From assembly GCA_963743015.1 (NCBI GenBank), contig CAVUOD010000018.1, forward strand, positions 62,001 through 126,000: 64,000 nucleotides of DNA, written 5' to 3'. Source of the stretch: CAVSRC01 sp963743015 (GTDB taxonomy: Bacteria > Pseudomonadota > Alphaproteobacteria > Rhizobiales > Kaistiaceae). Shown here in pieces: positions 54,840-64,000 of this stretch (positions within the stretch are counted from its first letter, which is position 1; each line of letters starts with the position of its first letter). The notes under the pieces are model-generated. The model ran no database searches, had not been told where the DNA came from, and worked only from the letters and a program-made list of their open reading frames with translations. Both the position numbers and the translations under genes were made by a program.

Positions 54840-55397
54840 TCAGGCCTCGACCTGCTCGATGCCCTGGACTTCGGGGACGAAGTGGCGGAGCAGGTTCTCG
54901 ATGCCGTGCTTGAGGGTGGCGGTCGAGGACGGGCAGCCGGCACAGGCACCGCGCATGTTGAGATAGACGACGCCGTCGCGATAGCCGTGGAAGGTGATGT
55001 CACCGCCGTCCTGGGCCACCGCGGGACGCACGCGCGTCTCGAGCAGCTCCTTGATGATCCCGACGGTCTCGGCATCGTCCTCGGAATAATCGTCGCCGTC
55101 GGAGGCCGCCTGGGCGCGGTTCATGACCGGCATGCCGGACATGAAGTGCTCCATGATGGCGCCGAGGATGACCGGCTTGAGGTGCGGCCAGTCGCCTTCG
55201 GTCTTGGTGACGGTGATGAAATCGGCACCGAGAAAGACGCCGCCGACATTGGGCAGCGCGAAGAGCCGCTCGGCGAGCGGCGAATCGCCGGCTTCCGCGG
55301 CGCTGCGAAACTCGGCGGTACCGGTGCCGAGGACATCGCGGCCGGGCAGGAATTTCAGGCTCGCCGGATTGGGCGTGGGTTCGGTCTGGATGAACAT
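54840..55397 (-). CDS. NifU-like / Nfu iron-sulfur scaffold protein
   Basis: A 185-residue Nfu-type carrier. The N-terminal Nfu domain (MFIQTEPTPNPASLKFLPGR, VGGVFLGADFITVTKTEGDW) is joined to a C-terminal NifU domain (LLETRVRPAVAQDGGDITFH). Its cluster motif is GACAGCPSS (CxxC). It delivers [4Fe-4S] clusters to target enzymes. Queuosine reductase and MiaB in this window would be typical clients of such a system, which is inference. Length is typical for alphaproteobacterial Nfu. Confidence 0.93.
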   Translation of the reverse strand: MFIQTEPTPNPASLKFLPGRDVLGTGTAEFRSAAEAGDSPLAERLFALPNVGGVFLGADFITVTKTEGDWPHLKPVILGAIMEHFMSGMPVMNRAQAASDGDDYSEDDAETVGIIKELLETRVRPAVAQDGGDITFHGYRDGVVYLNMRGACAGCPSSTATLKHGIENLLRHFVPEVQGIEQVEA

Positions 55398-55486
55398 GGT
55401 CGAGCGCCTTTCAAGGGGGCGTGGCCAGAACTGAGCTTACGACGGTGATTTAGGCCGCCAGCGGGACAACATCAAGCCGCGGCGGC

Positions 55487-55977
55487 TCACCAGACATGCG
55501 GGATGAGGCGCGCCCGGGTCTTTTGCCGATATTCGGCATAGCCGGCCAAGCCGGCGGTAAGCACCCTCCTCTCGAGAAGGCGGACGACGATCAGCCCGGC
55601 CAGCGAAGAGAAGCGCCCAGGACGAGCGCCCGAAATTGAGCCCCTAATGTCGACACACCCTGCGATCCCCCGCTTCTCGCCGCCTTACTTTTTCCGAACC
55701 CAAGCCCCCCACCCCCGCCCCCCGCCCCCCCCCTGCGCTGGCTCACCTCGGTCTCGGCGGCGGGGCCGGCGTTCATCCGCCGCTCGATCAGCGCCGGATC
55801 GCGCTCGAGGAAATAGAGCGTGATGGCGAGGACCGCGGCGGTGAAGACGGCGAGGAAGAGCCAAGCCTGCCACCAGAGAAGCGTCCATGCCGGCAGGAAG
55901 ATGAGCACCGCCATGGCGGCGATGAACAGGGCCAGGCCGCGAAAAGCGCGGGCGCGGAGGGAGGCGGTGTCCTTCAT
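55487..55977 (-). pseudogene. Isoprenylcysteine carboxyl methyltransferase-family gene, internally deleted or misassembled
   Basis: The first 60 codons from the ATG at 55977 (two membrane helices, LALFIAAMAVLIFLPAWTLL and AWLFLAVFTAAVLAITLYFL, then ERDPALIERRMNAGP) match this methyltransferase family. The end of the gene, VVRLLERRVLTAGLAGYAEY and RQKTRARLIPHVW to the TGA at 55487, also matches its C-terminus. Between them, where the conserved RHPMY region should be, is about 100 bases of near-random sequence with long C runs on the plus strand (55705-55735). The stretch is also at least 150 bases too short. It is a broken gene or a faulty contig join. Confidence 0.6.
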
Positions 55978-56029
55978 TGGCGGAGGATAGGCCGGAGGCC
56001 GCGGCAGAACGATGGCGCCCGGCTCAGGT

Positions 56030-56563
56030 TCAGCCGGTCGCGCCGTTCGGTTGCGACAGGTCCTTGACAAGCCAGAGAACCAGGCCGTCGTCCATGCGAA
56101 CCATCTCACCGGGCGTCACGGCGACAGCTTCATACGTGGCGCCGGTGCCGTCAGGCCCGTAGCCGAGCTTGAAATAGAGGCGCTGGGCGGGGCCGTAGTC
56201 GCCATAGAGGCCGACACCGATCCCGATTGTCCGGTGTCCTCTCTCGTGGGCCAAGCGCTCGCACCTTGCGATGAGCGCCGTGGCGATCCCGCGACGCTGC
56301 ATGCGGGGGGCAACGCGAAGATCGCCGATCTCCGGGATGTCGGCATCTGCAAACGGCCGATACGTCGACCGCCATTTCAGGAAGGCATAGCCGACGGCGC
56401 CGGAGGACTCCCGCGCGACAAGGATGAGCCTGTCATCCACCGGCTCTTCAAGGAGTGTGCGCCAGAAGGACTCCATACCGTGCTCGCCGTCGCCGCCAAC
56501 CGTGACGATTGAGGCGATATCGCCCTCTTCCAGACGGCTGATTTCGATCATGGCGGGCGGCAC
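56030..56563 (-). CDS. GNAT family N-acetyltransferase
   Basis: A 177-residue acetyltransferase. The acetyl-CoA-binding loop is VAPRMQRRGIATALIARCER. The rest follows the fold, with IGIGVGLYGDYGPAQRLYFK and LGYGPDGTGATYE near the end. The substrate is unknown. It starts two bases after the usp stop, so the two are co-transcribed. An ATG four codons downstream (MIEISRLEEGD) is also possible. Confidence 0.88.
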   Translation of the reverse strand: MPPAMIEISRLEEGDIASIVTVGGDGEHGMESFWRTLLEEPVDDRLILVARESSGAVGYAFLKWRSTYRPFADADIPEIGDLRVAPRMQRRGIATALIARCERLAHERGHRTIGIGVGLYGDYGPAQRLYFKLGYGPDGTGATYEAVAVTPGEMVRMDDGLVLWLVKDLSQPNGATG

Positions 56564-56565
56564 GC

Positions 56566-57060
56566 TCAGGCGACCGCGGCGATCGCCTCGTCGTCGAGAT
56601 TGCCGGGTACGATGGTGATGGGAATCGGGAAGGTCGCCGCCGCCTTGCCGGCAAGCGCCGTGACCAGCGGACCCGGCCCCTCCTTGTCGGTACCGGCGGC
56701 GAGAACCAGAATGGCGATGTCCTCGTCGGCCTCGATCAGGTTCATGACCTCCTCGGTGCGGCTGCCCTCGCGGATGACCAGCTGCGGCTCGACCGTGCCG
56801 TAGGAGCGCGCCAGGTCGGCGAAGCGGCCGAGCGTGTTCTCGGCCTGCTCCATGGCCTCGGCGCGCATGATGTTCTCAACCCCCAGCCAATGCTGGAAGT
56901 CGGCCGGGGCGATGACATAGAGCAGCACCAGCGCGCCGCCGGAGTGCTCGGCACGGCGGGCGGCGTAGAGCAGGGCGCGGGAACATTCCGGCGTGTCGTC
57001 GATGATCACCAGGAATTTGCGCCGGTGGCCTTCCTCGGTGCTTTTGCGTCTCAGTGCCAT
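56566..57060 (-). CDS. Universal stress protein (UspA family)
   Basis: A 164-residue single-domain UspA-type protein. The N-terminal strand FLVIIDDTPECSRALLYAAR and the later VLAAGTDKEGPGPLVTAL place it in the family. The ATP-loop G-x2-G-x9-G is not clear, so nucleotide binding is uncertain. It follows trpS after about 115 bases, the standard rhizobial neighbourhood. Confidence 0.9.
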   Translation of the reverse strand: MALRRKSTEEGHRRKFLVIIDDTPECSRALLYAARRAEHSGGALVLLYVIAPADFQHWLGVENIMRAEAMEQAENTLGRFADLARSYGTVEPQLVIREGSRTEEVMNLIEADEDIAILVLAAGTDKEGPGPLVTALAGKAAATFPIPITIVPGNLDDEAIAAVA

Positions 57061-57174
57061 GACGGCGATGTTCGCATTTCGCCTGAGGAGCCGGCAAGCG
57101 GCGCGTCAGACTTTGCGAACAGTTCCAGAAAGCCGGCGCTGCGCTTTCCGCGCGCCCGCCAATCGCGACAGACG

Positions 57175-58227
57175 TCAGCGCGGCTGGACGAAGCCGACGA
57201 CATCGCGCACGCCGCGCATGACCGGCTCGGTTATGGCGCGGGCGCGCTCGGCGCCGTCGTTGAGGATGGCATCGATGGCGCCGGGATCGGCGAGCAGGCG
57301 GCGCATCTCGGCGGCGATCGGTGCCAGCTTTTCGACCGCCAGTTCGGCGAGCGCCGGCTTGAAGGCGGAGAACTGCGCCCCACCGTGATCGCGCAGCACC
57401 GCTTCGGGCGACATGCCGGCAAGCGCGGCATAGATGCCGACCAGGTTCTCGGCCTCGGGGCGGACCTTCAGGCCGCCAATGTCGGAGGGCAGCGGCTCGG
57501 GGTCGGTCTTGGCCTTCTTCACCTTCTGGGCGATGGTATCGGCATCGTCGGTGAGATTGATGCGCGAATAGTCGGAGGGGTCCGACTTCGACATCTTCTT
57601 GGTGCCGTCACGCAAGCTCATGACACGCGTCGCCGGCCCGGTGATCACCGGCTCGGTGATGGGGAAGAACTGGTCGCCGAAGCCTTGTGCGGCGATCGAT
57701 TCGGCAAAGTCGTTATTGAACTTGGCGGCGATGTCGCGGGTGAGTTCCAGATGCTGCTTCTGGTCCTCGCCGACCGGCACGTGGGTGGCGCGATAGGCAA
57801 GGATGTCGGCGGCCATCAGCACGGGATAGTCGAACAGGCCGATGGAGGCGTTCTCGCGGTCCTTGCCGGCCTTCTCCTTGAACTGGGTCATGCGGTTGAG
57901 CCAGCCGAGGCGGGCGACGCAGTTGAGGATCCAGGCGAGCTCGGCGTGGGCGAAGACCTGGCTCTGGTTGAAGACGATGTGCTTCTTGGCATCAATGCCG
58001 GCGGCGATGAAGGCGGCGGTGACCTGGCGGGTGGCGGCGGCCAGCTCCTTGGGGCCTCCCCAGACGGCGATCGGCACGGTGATGGCGTGCAAGTCGACGA
58101 CGCAATAGATGCAGTCGAAATCGCGCTGCAGAGCGACGAAATTCTTGATGGCGCCGAGATAGTTGCCGAGGTGGAGGTTTCCGGTCGGCTGAACGCCCGA
58201 AAAGACGCGGGGAGTGAAGTCGGTCAT
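57175..58227 (-). CDS. trpS: Tryptophanyl-tRNA synthetase
   Basis: A 350-residue class I synthetase. The HIGH-equivalent motif is GVQPTGNLHLGNYLGAI. The KMSKS loop is KKMSKSDPSDYSRI. The tryptophan-binding region has ADILAYRATHVPVGEDQKQH. The ATG at 58227 (MTDFTPRVFSGVQPTG) is the family start. In-frame sequence upstream runs into the murJ 3' region and is not coding. It lies 86 bases after murJ. Confidence 0.96.
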   Translation of the reverse strand: MTDFTPRVFSGVQPTGNLHLGNYLGAIKNFVALQRDFDCIYCVVDLHAITVPIAVWGGPKELAAATRQVTAAFIAAGIDAKKHIVFNQSQVFAHAELAWILNCVARLGWLNRMTQFKEKAGKDRENASIGLFDYPVLMAADILAYRATHVPVGEDQKQHLELTRDIAAKFNNDFAESIAAQGFGDQFFPITEPVITGPATRVMSLRDGTKKMSKSDPSDYSRINLTDDADTIAQKVKKAKTDPEPLPSDIGGLKVRPEAENLVGIYAALAGMSPEAVLRDHGGAQFSAFKPALAELAVEKLAPIAAEMRRLLADPGAIDAILNDGAERARAITEPVMRGVRDVVGFVQPR

Positions 58228-58313
58228 GTGCGGTGAGTTCCTGCGGGCGGCCTGAAGCTCAGTGGCCAATTTGGGGGCGGACATAGCGGCGCTTGGCGTC
58301 CTGCGCAAGCGCC

Positions 58314-59858
58314 TCAGACGCGGCGGATGAGTTTGCGGAAATCGACCACGCCGGTGAGCTGACAGAAGACGGCGAAAACGGCCGTGCCGCCGACCACCAG
58401 CGCCAGGACGGCGGTGCCGCGAACCAGCAGGCGGCCGGCGAGCGGCCCGGCCAGGAGATTGATGGCGACGGCGAGGCAGGCCCCCATGAAGATGGCGGCC
58501 AGCGCCAACAGCAAGACGCGGCGCGCGAGCAGGTCGTCGAGGCGGAAATGGCCGCGGCGATAGAGCGTGACGGCGAGCAGCGTCGCATTGACCCAGCCCG
58601 AGAGCGAGGTGGCGATGGCGATGCCAACATGGGCGAGCCAGGGGAACAGAGCCAGCGAGACGGCGACATTGACCGCGACGGTGATGCCGGCGAACCACAT
58701 CGGCGTGCGCGTGTCCTCGCGGGCGAAGAAGCCGGGCGAGAACACCTTGACCAGGACGAAGGCGGGCAGGCCGGCGGCGAAGGCGACGAGCGCGCCGGAA
58801 GTGGCGGCAGTATCGGCGGCACCGAAGCTGCCGCGCTGAAAGAGCAGCGCGATGATCGGATGGGCCATGACGATCAGAGCCACCGACGCCGGCAGGGTGA
58901 GGGCCATGGCGAATTCCAGCGCGCGGTTCTGGGTGAAATCGACAAGGTCGTGGCGGCCGGCGCGCAGATGTCGCGACAGGTCGGGCAAGAGCACGATGCC
59001 GATGGCGATGCCGACGATGCCGAGCGGCAGCTGGTAGAGGCGATCGGCGTAATAGAGGTACGACACCGCGCCCGGCGCCAGCGAGGCGATCATGGTGCCG
59101 ATGACGATGTTGATCTGGGTGATGCCGCCGGCGAGCACGCCGGGCAGGGCAAGTGCCGTCAGGCGCCTCAGCCGTGCCGTCATCTGCGGCCAGATGAGAC
59201 GCAGCACCATGCCGTCATGGGCGCTCGCCCAGACGAGCGTGGCGAGTTGGGCGATGCCGCCGATGGTGGTGCCCCAGGTGAGCCAGACGCCGGCAGCGGG
59301 CGTGTCGGCAAGGCCGAGCCAGAAGACCGCGACCAGGGCGGTGATGAGCACGACGTTGAGGAGCGCCGGCGCGAAGGCGGCGGCGGCGAAGCGGCCACGG
59401 GCGTTGAGCACGCCGCTGTAGAGCGCCACCAGGGAGACGAAGGTGAGATAGGGGAAGGCGATGCGGGTGAGCAGCACCGTCAGATCGAATTTTTCGGGAT
59501 CGGCCGAGAAGCCGGGCGCGAGCACGAACATGAAGAGCGGCATGAAGATTTCGATGACCGCGGTGACGGCGAGCAGCGCCGTCAGCAGGCCGCTCAGCGC
59601 CTCCTCGGCGAAGCGGCGCGCCTCCTTTTCGCCGTCGCCTTCCAGCGACTTGGCGAAGAGCGGCACGAAGGCCGAATTGAAGGCGCCTTCGGCGAACAGG
59701 CGGCGGAACAGGTTGGGAAAGCGGAAAGCGACGAAGAAGGCGTCGGCGACCGGCCCGGTGCCGAGCGCGGCGGCGATGAACATGTCGCGCACGAAACCGA
59801 GGACGCGGCTCGATGCGGTGGCGCCGCCGACGGTGACGAAGTTCTTGAGGAGCGACAT
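58314..59858 (-). CDS. murJ: Lipid II flippase MurJ
   Basis: A 514-residue MurJ with about 14 hydrophobic helices, of the MOP exporter superfamily. It flips lipid II across the inner membrane. The start MSLLKNFVTVGGATASSRVL leads into GFVRDMFIAAALGTGPVADA. Conserved features are AFFVAFRFPNLFRRLFAEGA, FNSAFVPLFAKSLEGDGE and RGSFGAADTAATSGAL. It lies 11 bases after glnD, and both genes are probably on one transcript. Confidence 0.95.
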   Translation of the reverse strand: MSLLKNFVTVGGATASSRVLGFVRDMFIAAALGTGPVADAFFVAFRFPNLFRRLFAEGAFNSAFVPLFAKSLEGDGEKEARRFAEEALSGLLTALLAVTAVIEIFMPLFMFVLAPGFSADPEKFDLTVLLTRIAFPYLTFVSLVALYSGVLNARGRFAAAAFAPALLNVVLITALVAVFWLGLADTPAAGVWLTWGTTIGGIAQLATLVWASAHDGMVLRLIWPQMTARLRRLTALALPGVLAGGITQINIVIGTMIASLAPGAVSYLYYADRLYQLPLGIVGIAIGIVLLPDLSRHLRAGRHDLVDFTQNRALEFAMALTLPASVALIVMAHPIIALLFQRGSFGAADTAATSGALVAFAAGLPAFVLVKVFSPGFFAREDTRTPMWFAGITVAVNVAVSLALFPWLAHVGIAIATSLSGWVNATLLAVTLYRRGHFRLDDLLARRVLLLALAAIFMGACLAVAINLLAGPLAGRLLVRGTAVLALVVGGTAVFAVFCQLTGVVDFRKLIRRV

Positions 59859-59869
59859 GGGCTGGGAGC

Positions 59870-62671
59870 CTAAGCCGGCTCGCGCTTCCTCGGGCGCGAC
59901 GGCGGCTCGCCGTTGGCAGGCTCGCCGTCGAAGGCGGCGCGCAGACGCCGGCGGATCGCCGCCTCGCGGTTGCCGTTGGTAATCTTGGCGCCGAGGAGAT
60001 CGGTCACATAGAAGACGTCGACGGCGCGCTCGCCGAAGGTGGCGATGTGGGCCGTGTTGATGTTGAGGTTGAGGTCGGAGAGCACCCGCGTCAGGTCGTA
60101 GAGCAGGCCGGGACGATCGAGCCCGGAGATCTCGACCACGGTGAAGCGGTTCGACAACGAATTGTTGATGTGGATCGCGGTCTCCAGCGAGAAGGCGCCG
60201 ATGCGCGGCCGGCGCTGCACCTTGCGCGCGATGACCTCGGGCAGCCGCACGACGCCGGACAGCGCCTGCTCGATCAGATCACCGACGCGGCGGGCGCGGC
60301 GGTGCTCGTCGGCCTCGTCGGTGAACTCGCGGTGGATCGAGATCGAATCGAGCGCGCGGCCGTCGGTGGTGGTGAAGATCTGCGCGTCGACGATGTCGGC
60401 GCCGGCGGCCGTGCAGGCGCCGGCGATGATCGAAAGCAGACGCGGGTGATCGGGCGCCAGAACCGTGATCTCGGTGATGCCGGCATCGGCCTGCGAGGTG
60501 ACGGTGGTGGCGAGCGTGCGGTGGGCCTTGTCGGCCTCGCGGATGAACGCCGCGTGGGCGAGCTTGCGGGGAAGATCGACGCGCAGCCAGTAGGCCGGAT
60601 AGTGGCGCTTGATATAGGCGGAGCGCTCGCGCGCCGGCCAGTCGGCGAGGCTCTCGGCGAGCTCGGCCTGGGCGGCGGCGACGCGCTTGTCGCGGCTGAT
60701 CTGGCTGTGGCCGCCGGTGATGACAGGCTCGGTCTCGAAATAGAGGGTGCGCAGCAACTGGCTCTTCCAACCGTTCCACACGCCGGGGCCGACCGCCTGG
60801 ATATCGGCGACGGTGAGGATGTGCAGCATCTTGAGCCGCTCCAGCGACTGCACGATCGCCGCGAAATCCAGGATCGTCTTGCGGTCGTTGAGATCGCGCG
60901 ACTGGGCGACCTTGCTCATGGTGAGGTGCTGCTCGACCAGCCAGACGACGGTGTCGGTCTGCACCTTGTCGAGCCCGAGGCGCGGGCACAGGCGCCGGGC
61001 GACGCGGGCGCCGGCAATCGAATGATCCTCGGGACGGCCCTTGGCGATGTCGTGAAGGAGGATGGCGACGTAGAGGACCGTGCGGTCCTGGATATTCTCC
61101 ATGAGCTCGTTGGCGAGCGAATGCGCCTCGTCGCCGTCGCCGCGCTCGATGCCGGCGAGCATGCCGACCGCCTGAATGAGGTGCTCGTCGACGGTGTAGT
61201 GGTGATACATGTTGAACTGCATCATCGCGACGATCCTGCCGAACTCGGTGATGAACTTGCCGAGCACGCCGGTCTCGTTCATGCGGCGGAGCACCGCTTC
61301 CGGATTGCGGCGCGAGGAGAGAATCTCGACGAAGAGGCGATTGGCTTCGGCGTCTTCGCGCAGCTTCGCATCGATCAGGCGTAGCGAGCGCGAGGTCAGC
61401 TGCATCGCATCCGGGTGGAAGGCGAGGTCGTAGCGGTCCGCCAGGTGAAACAGGCGGATGAGGTTGACCGGATCGCGGACAAAGACCTCATCGTCGGCGA
61501 CGTTGATGCGGTCGTTGTCGACGATGAAATCGGTGGAGCCCGGGATCTTGCGATGGCGGCGTGCGGGCAGGCCGAAGAGGCGGTTGAGCACCGGCGCCGA
61601 CTTGCCGTGATGCTCCTCGAGCGCGGCGCAGAAGATGCGCGTCAGATCGCCGACGTCCTTGGCGACCAGGAAATAGTGCTTCATGAAACGCTCGACGTCC
61701 TCCAGCCCGGGATGGGCGGTGTAGCCGAGACGGCGAGCCATCTCGCGCTGGACGTCGAATGACAGGCGCTCCTCCTCGCGGCCGGTGAGGAAATGGAGGT
61801 GGCAGCGCACCGCCCAGAGGAAATCCTCGGCCTTGCGGAACAGCCGCATTTCGGCGCGCGAGAAGACGCCGGCCTTGACCAGATCGTCGCGGGCGCGCAC
61901 GCGGTAGAAATACTTGGCGATCCAGAACAGGGTCTGGAGGTCCCGCAGGCCCCCTTTGCCTTCCTTGACGTTGGGCTCGACCAGGTAGCGGGTGGCACCT
62001 TGCTGACGGTGGCGCTGGTCGCGCTCGGCGAGCTTGGAAGCGATGAATTCGGGGCCGGTGTTCTTGGCCACCTGACTGTCGAAGCGGGTGACCAGCGTAT
62101 CGTAGAGGCCGCGCTCGCCGGTGAGATAGCGCGCCTCGAGCACTGCCGTGCGGATGGTCATGTCGGAGCGCGCCAGGCGGACGCATTCGTCGACGCTGCG
62201 CGTGGCGTGGCCGACGGTGAGGCCGAGATCCCAGAGCAGATAGAGGATGAACTCGACGACGCTCTCGCCCCAGGGCGTCTGCTTGTAGGGGAGCAGAAAG
62301 AGCAGATCGACATCGGAGCCCGGGGCCAGCGTGCCGCGGCCGTAACCGCCGACGGCGACCACTGCCATGTGCTCGGCGGCGCTGCGGGGTCCGGACAGAT
62401 AGACATGACCGGTCGCCAGACCGTAGAGCGCCTGGATGACCGAGTCCTGCAGGGCGGAGAGATAGGCGGCGCAGGTGGAGCCCTTGCCGTTGGCCTTGAG
62501 CCGCTCTTCGGCGGTGGCGCGGCCCTCGGTCATGACCCGCTTGACGTGGGCCAGGACGTCGGCGCGTTCCTCAGGAGTCAATCCGCCCGCCTTGCCGGCG
62601 CGTGCGATCAACTCGGCCTCAAGGGTCTCGCCGTCAATCGGGGCTTCGGAAGCGGGAAGCGCCTTGGTCAT
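59870..62671 (-). CDS. glnD: [Protein-PII] uridylyltransferase / uridylyl-removing enzyme
   Basis: A 933-residue GlnD, the nitrogen sensor that uridylylates and deuridylylates PII. The nucleotidyltransferase site is GGYGRGTLAPGSDVDLLFLL. The HD hydrolase domain has YVAILLHDIAKGRPEDHSIA. Two C-terminal ACT domains (TEITVLAPDHPRLLSIIAGA and FTVVEISGLDRPGLLYDLTR) bind glutamine. Length and order are normal, and no break is seen. It is upstream of murJ on the same strand. Confidence 0.97.
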   Translation of the reverse strand: MTKALPASEAPIDGETLEAELIARAGKAGGLTPEERADVLAHVKRVMTEGRATAEERLKANGKGSTCAAYLSALQDSVIQALYGLATGHVYLSGPRSAAEHMAVVAVGGYGRGTLAPGSDVDLLFLLPYKQTPWGESVVEFILYLLWDLGLTVGHATRSVDECVRLARSDMTIRTAVLEARYLTGERGLYDTLVTRFDSQVAKNTGPEFIASKLAERDQRHRQQGATRYLVEPNVKEGKGGLRDLQTLFWIAKYFYRVRARDDLVKAGVFSRAEMRLFRKAEDFLWAVRCHLHFLTGREEERLSFDVQREMARRLGYTAHPGLEDVERFMKHYFLVAKDVGDLTRIFCAALEEHHGKSAPVLNRLFGLPARRHRKIPGSTDFIVDNDRINVADDEVFVRDPVNLIRLFHLADRYDLAFHPDAMQLTSRSLRLIDAKLREDAEANRLFVEILSSRRNPEAVLRRMNETGVLGKFITEFGRIVAMMQFNMYHHYTVDEHLIQAVGMLAGIERGDGDEAHSLANELMENIQDRTVLYVAILLHDIAKGRPEDHSIAGARVARRLCPRLGLDKVQTDTVVWLVEQHLTMSKVAQSRDLNDRKTILDFAAIVQSLERLKMLHILTVADIQAVGPGVWNGWKSQLLRTLYFETEPVITGGHSQISRDKRVAAAQAELAESLADWPARERSAYIKRHYPAYWLRVDLPRKLAHAAFIREADKAHRTLATTVTSQADAGITEITVLAPDHPRLLSIIAGACTAAGADIVDAQIFTTTDGRALDSISIHREFTDEADEHRRARRVGDLIEQALSGVVRLPEVIARKVQRRPRIGAFSLETAIHINNSLSNRFTVVEISGLDRPGLLYDLTRVLSDLNLNINTAHIATFGERAVDVFYVTDLLGAKITNGNREAAIRRRLRAAFDGEPANGEPPSRPRKREPA

Positions 62672-62752
62672 GGTGCCCGTGGATCAGTGAGTTTCGCCGG
62701 CGCGGACCCTAGCCGGAAACGGTAAACAGCGCCATCCACGGCTCCCGGCCGC

Positions 62753-64000
62753 TCAGGCGGCGGGCGCCCTGCGGTTTTTGGCGATGATGTCGCGATAGGT
62801 GTGGAAGCTCTGCTTGGGCGTGCGCTTCTGACTGGCAAAATCGACATGGACCATGCCAAAGCGCGCGTCGTAGCCGCGCCACCATTCGAAATTGTCGAAG
62901 GGGCACCACTCCATATAGCCGATGACCCTGGCGCCCTCGGCGCGGGCCTGCAGCACCGCCTGGATGTGCCGGCTTATATAATCGGCCCTGAGCGGATCCC
63001 TGACCACGCCGTCGGCCATGACCTCGTCGCGGTCGCCGAAGCCGGCGCCGTTCTCGGTGATCATGATGGGCGGATCGCCGTAATTGTCGCGGATGGAGAT
63101 GAGCAGATCGTGCAGGGCTTCAGGCCGCACCGGGCCGTTATGCGCCTTGACCGCGTCCGGATTGTTGCCGGTTTGGGCGTTCAGGGCGCGCTCCGGATTA
63201 TGGCTGATGTAGTTCGGCGCATAGAAATTGACGCCGATGAAATCGACGGTGCCGGCCTTCAAAACGGCGCGGTCGGCATCGGAGACCGCGAAGGCGGGAT
63301 CGAGCTTGTTGAGCGTCGCCATGACATCGGGCGCATAGATGCCCTTGATGGCCACGTCGAGCGGCCAGCGATTGAGGAAACGCTCCCAGTCGGCGGCAGC
63401 CGCCACATCGGCGGGATTGGCGGGATCGAAGGCGCTGGCCGGCGACAGCGGCGCGGCCAGACCGACCATGCCGCCAAGGTTCTGCCGGCGGTATTCGGCG
63501 GTCGCGGCAGCCGCAGCGACGAAGAGATTGTGGAGGGCCGGAATCTGGCGGCCGTACTGCGCGGCGGTGATGCGTTCGGGCGGCAAGCGCCCGGCGCGGG
63601 CGTTCTCGGCGATCAGGTCCATCATCATGATGTCGATGAAGGGCTCGTTCATGGTGATGAAGGTGTCGACGCGATTGCCCAGCGCGCGGAACATGACCGC
63701 GGCATATTCGGTGAACCAGCCGACGACGTCGCGATTGTGGAAACCGCCCTTCTCGTGCAGCACCCAGGGGAAGTCCCAATGGTAGAGGGTGACGACGGGC
63801 TTGATGCCGGCGGCGAGCAGGTCATCGACCAGGCGGGAATAGTAGTCGAGGCCGGGCCGGTTGACGGCGCCGATGCCGGCCGGCAGGACGCGCGGCCACG
63901 ATACGGAGAAGCGATAGGCGTTGACGCCAAGCTCCTTCAGAAGCGCGATGTCTTTCAGAGACTGGGCGCGGTCATAGGCGTTGATGGCGACATTGCCGGT
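62753..64000 (-). CDS. GH1 beta-glucosidase, 5' end beyond the window
   Basis: A glycoside hydrolase family 1 enzyme, missing its start because the gene runs off the right edge. 415 codons plus stop are present. The acid/base glutamate is in ITMNEPFID and the nucleophile in IMITENGAGFGD. The substrate-binding VLPAGIGAVNRPGLDYYSRL and LYHWDFPWVLHEKGGF precede them, and YMEWCPFDNFEWWRGYDARF, FGMVHVDFASQKRTPKQSFH follow. The reading frame stays open to the window end. It probably hydrolyses beta-glucosides. Its neighbour glnD is unrelated. Confidence 0.93.
   Translation of the reverse strand, partial: TGNVAINAYDRAQSLKDIALLKELGVNAYRFSVSWPRVLPAGIGAVNRPGLDYYSRLVDDLLAAGIKPVVTLYHWDFPWVLHEKGGFHNRDVVGWFTEYAAVMFRALGNRVDTFITMNEPFIDIMMMDLIAENARAGRLPPERITAAQYGRQIPALHNLFVAAAAATAEYRRQNLGGMVGLAAPLSPASAFDPANPADVAAAADWERFLNRWPLDVAIKGIYAPDVMATLNKLDPAFAVSDADRAVLKAGTVDFIGVNFYAPNYISHNPERALNAQTGNNPDAVKAHNGPVRPEALHDLLISIRDNYGDPPIMITENGAGFGDRDEVMADGVVRDPLRADYISRHIQAVLQARAEGARVIGYMEWCPFDNFEWWRGYDARFGMVHVDFASQKRTPKQSFHTYRDIIAKNRRAPAA

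Overview
The window is chromosomal DNA of a GC-rich alphaproteobacterium, most likely a member of the Rhizobiales (Hyphomicrobiales). I infer this from gene order rather than from any search. The block glnD, murJ, trpS, usp, nfu, tsaB, rimI, fur/mur, miaB, phoH, ybeY, corC-like, lnt, praR-type regulator, metK, trmB is a typical rhizobial arrangement. So are rimP, nusA, ylxR, infB, rbfA, truB, rpsO, pnp and infC, rpmI, rplT, pheS, pheT. The DUF2852 protein and the praR-like regulator also point to this order. I see no rRNA, tRNA, CRISPR array, prophage or IS transposase.

Layout. 0-2.8 kb: a glutathione S-transferase, a frameshifted DoxX gene, a cyclic-nucleotide-binding protein, a frameshifted dihydrofolate-reductase-like gene and a small unknown gene. 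2.8-7.8 kb: pheT, pheS, rplT, rpmI, infC, with infC starting at ATT. 8-13 kb: hydrolase, HNH nuclease, LysR regulator, epimerase, YdeI-like protein and queG. 13.2-17 kb: polA and a parDE-type toxin-antitoxin pair. 17-21 kb: a class A penicillin-binding protein and sthA. 21-24 kb: a repeat-rich stretch with a YgjP-like metalloprotease, a GIY-YIG nuclease between two copies of one palindromic repeat, and DUF2852. 24-28 kb: intracellular PHA depolymerase opposite a diguanylate cyclase. 28-40 kb: the translation and transcription cluster pnp to rimP, interrupted by two paralogous YcxB-like genes. 40-44 kb: a sulfate ABC importer with its Rrf2 regulator. 44-64 kb: trmB, metK, praR, lnt, corC, ybeY, phoH, miaB, fur, rimI, tsaB, nfu, GNAT, usp, trpS, murJ, glnD and a GH1 beta-glucosidase that runs off the right edge.

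The clearest global feature is about eleven single-base reading-frame breaks, several in genes that should be needed (lnt, polA, miaB, fur). They fall in three clusters (0.8-2.7, 12-23 and 47-56 kb), with none at 24-47 or 57-64 kb. I think most are consensus indels in the assembly rather than true pseudogenes, so coordinates of broken genes are given across the break.

The biologically most interesting points are: (1) a palindromic intergenic repeat inserted in frame inside miaB; (2) a GIY-YIG nuclease bracketed by near-identical palindromic repeats; (3) an Rrf2 regulator with an IscR-type operator at its own start and a related site upstream of the adjacent sulfate-transport operon; (4) an exact 62-bp duplication joining the end of a YcxB-like gene to the start of rbfA, which creates a chimeric 50-codon ORF; (5) a PolA whose proofreading domain lacks several catalytic residues.
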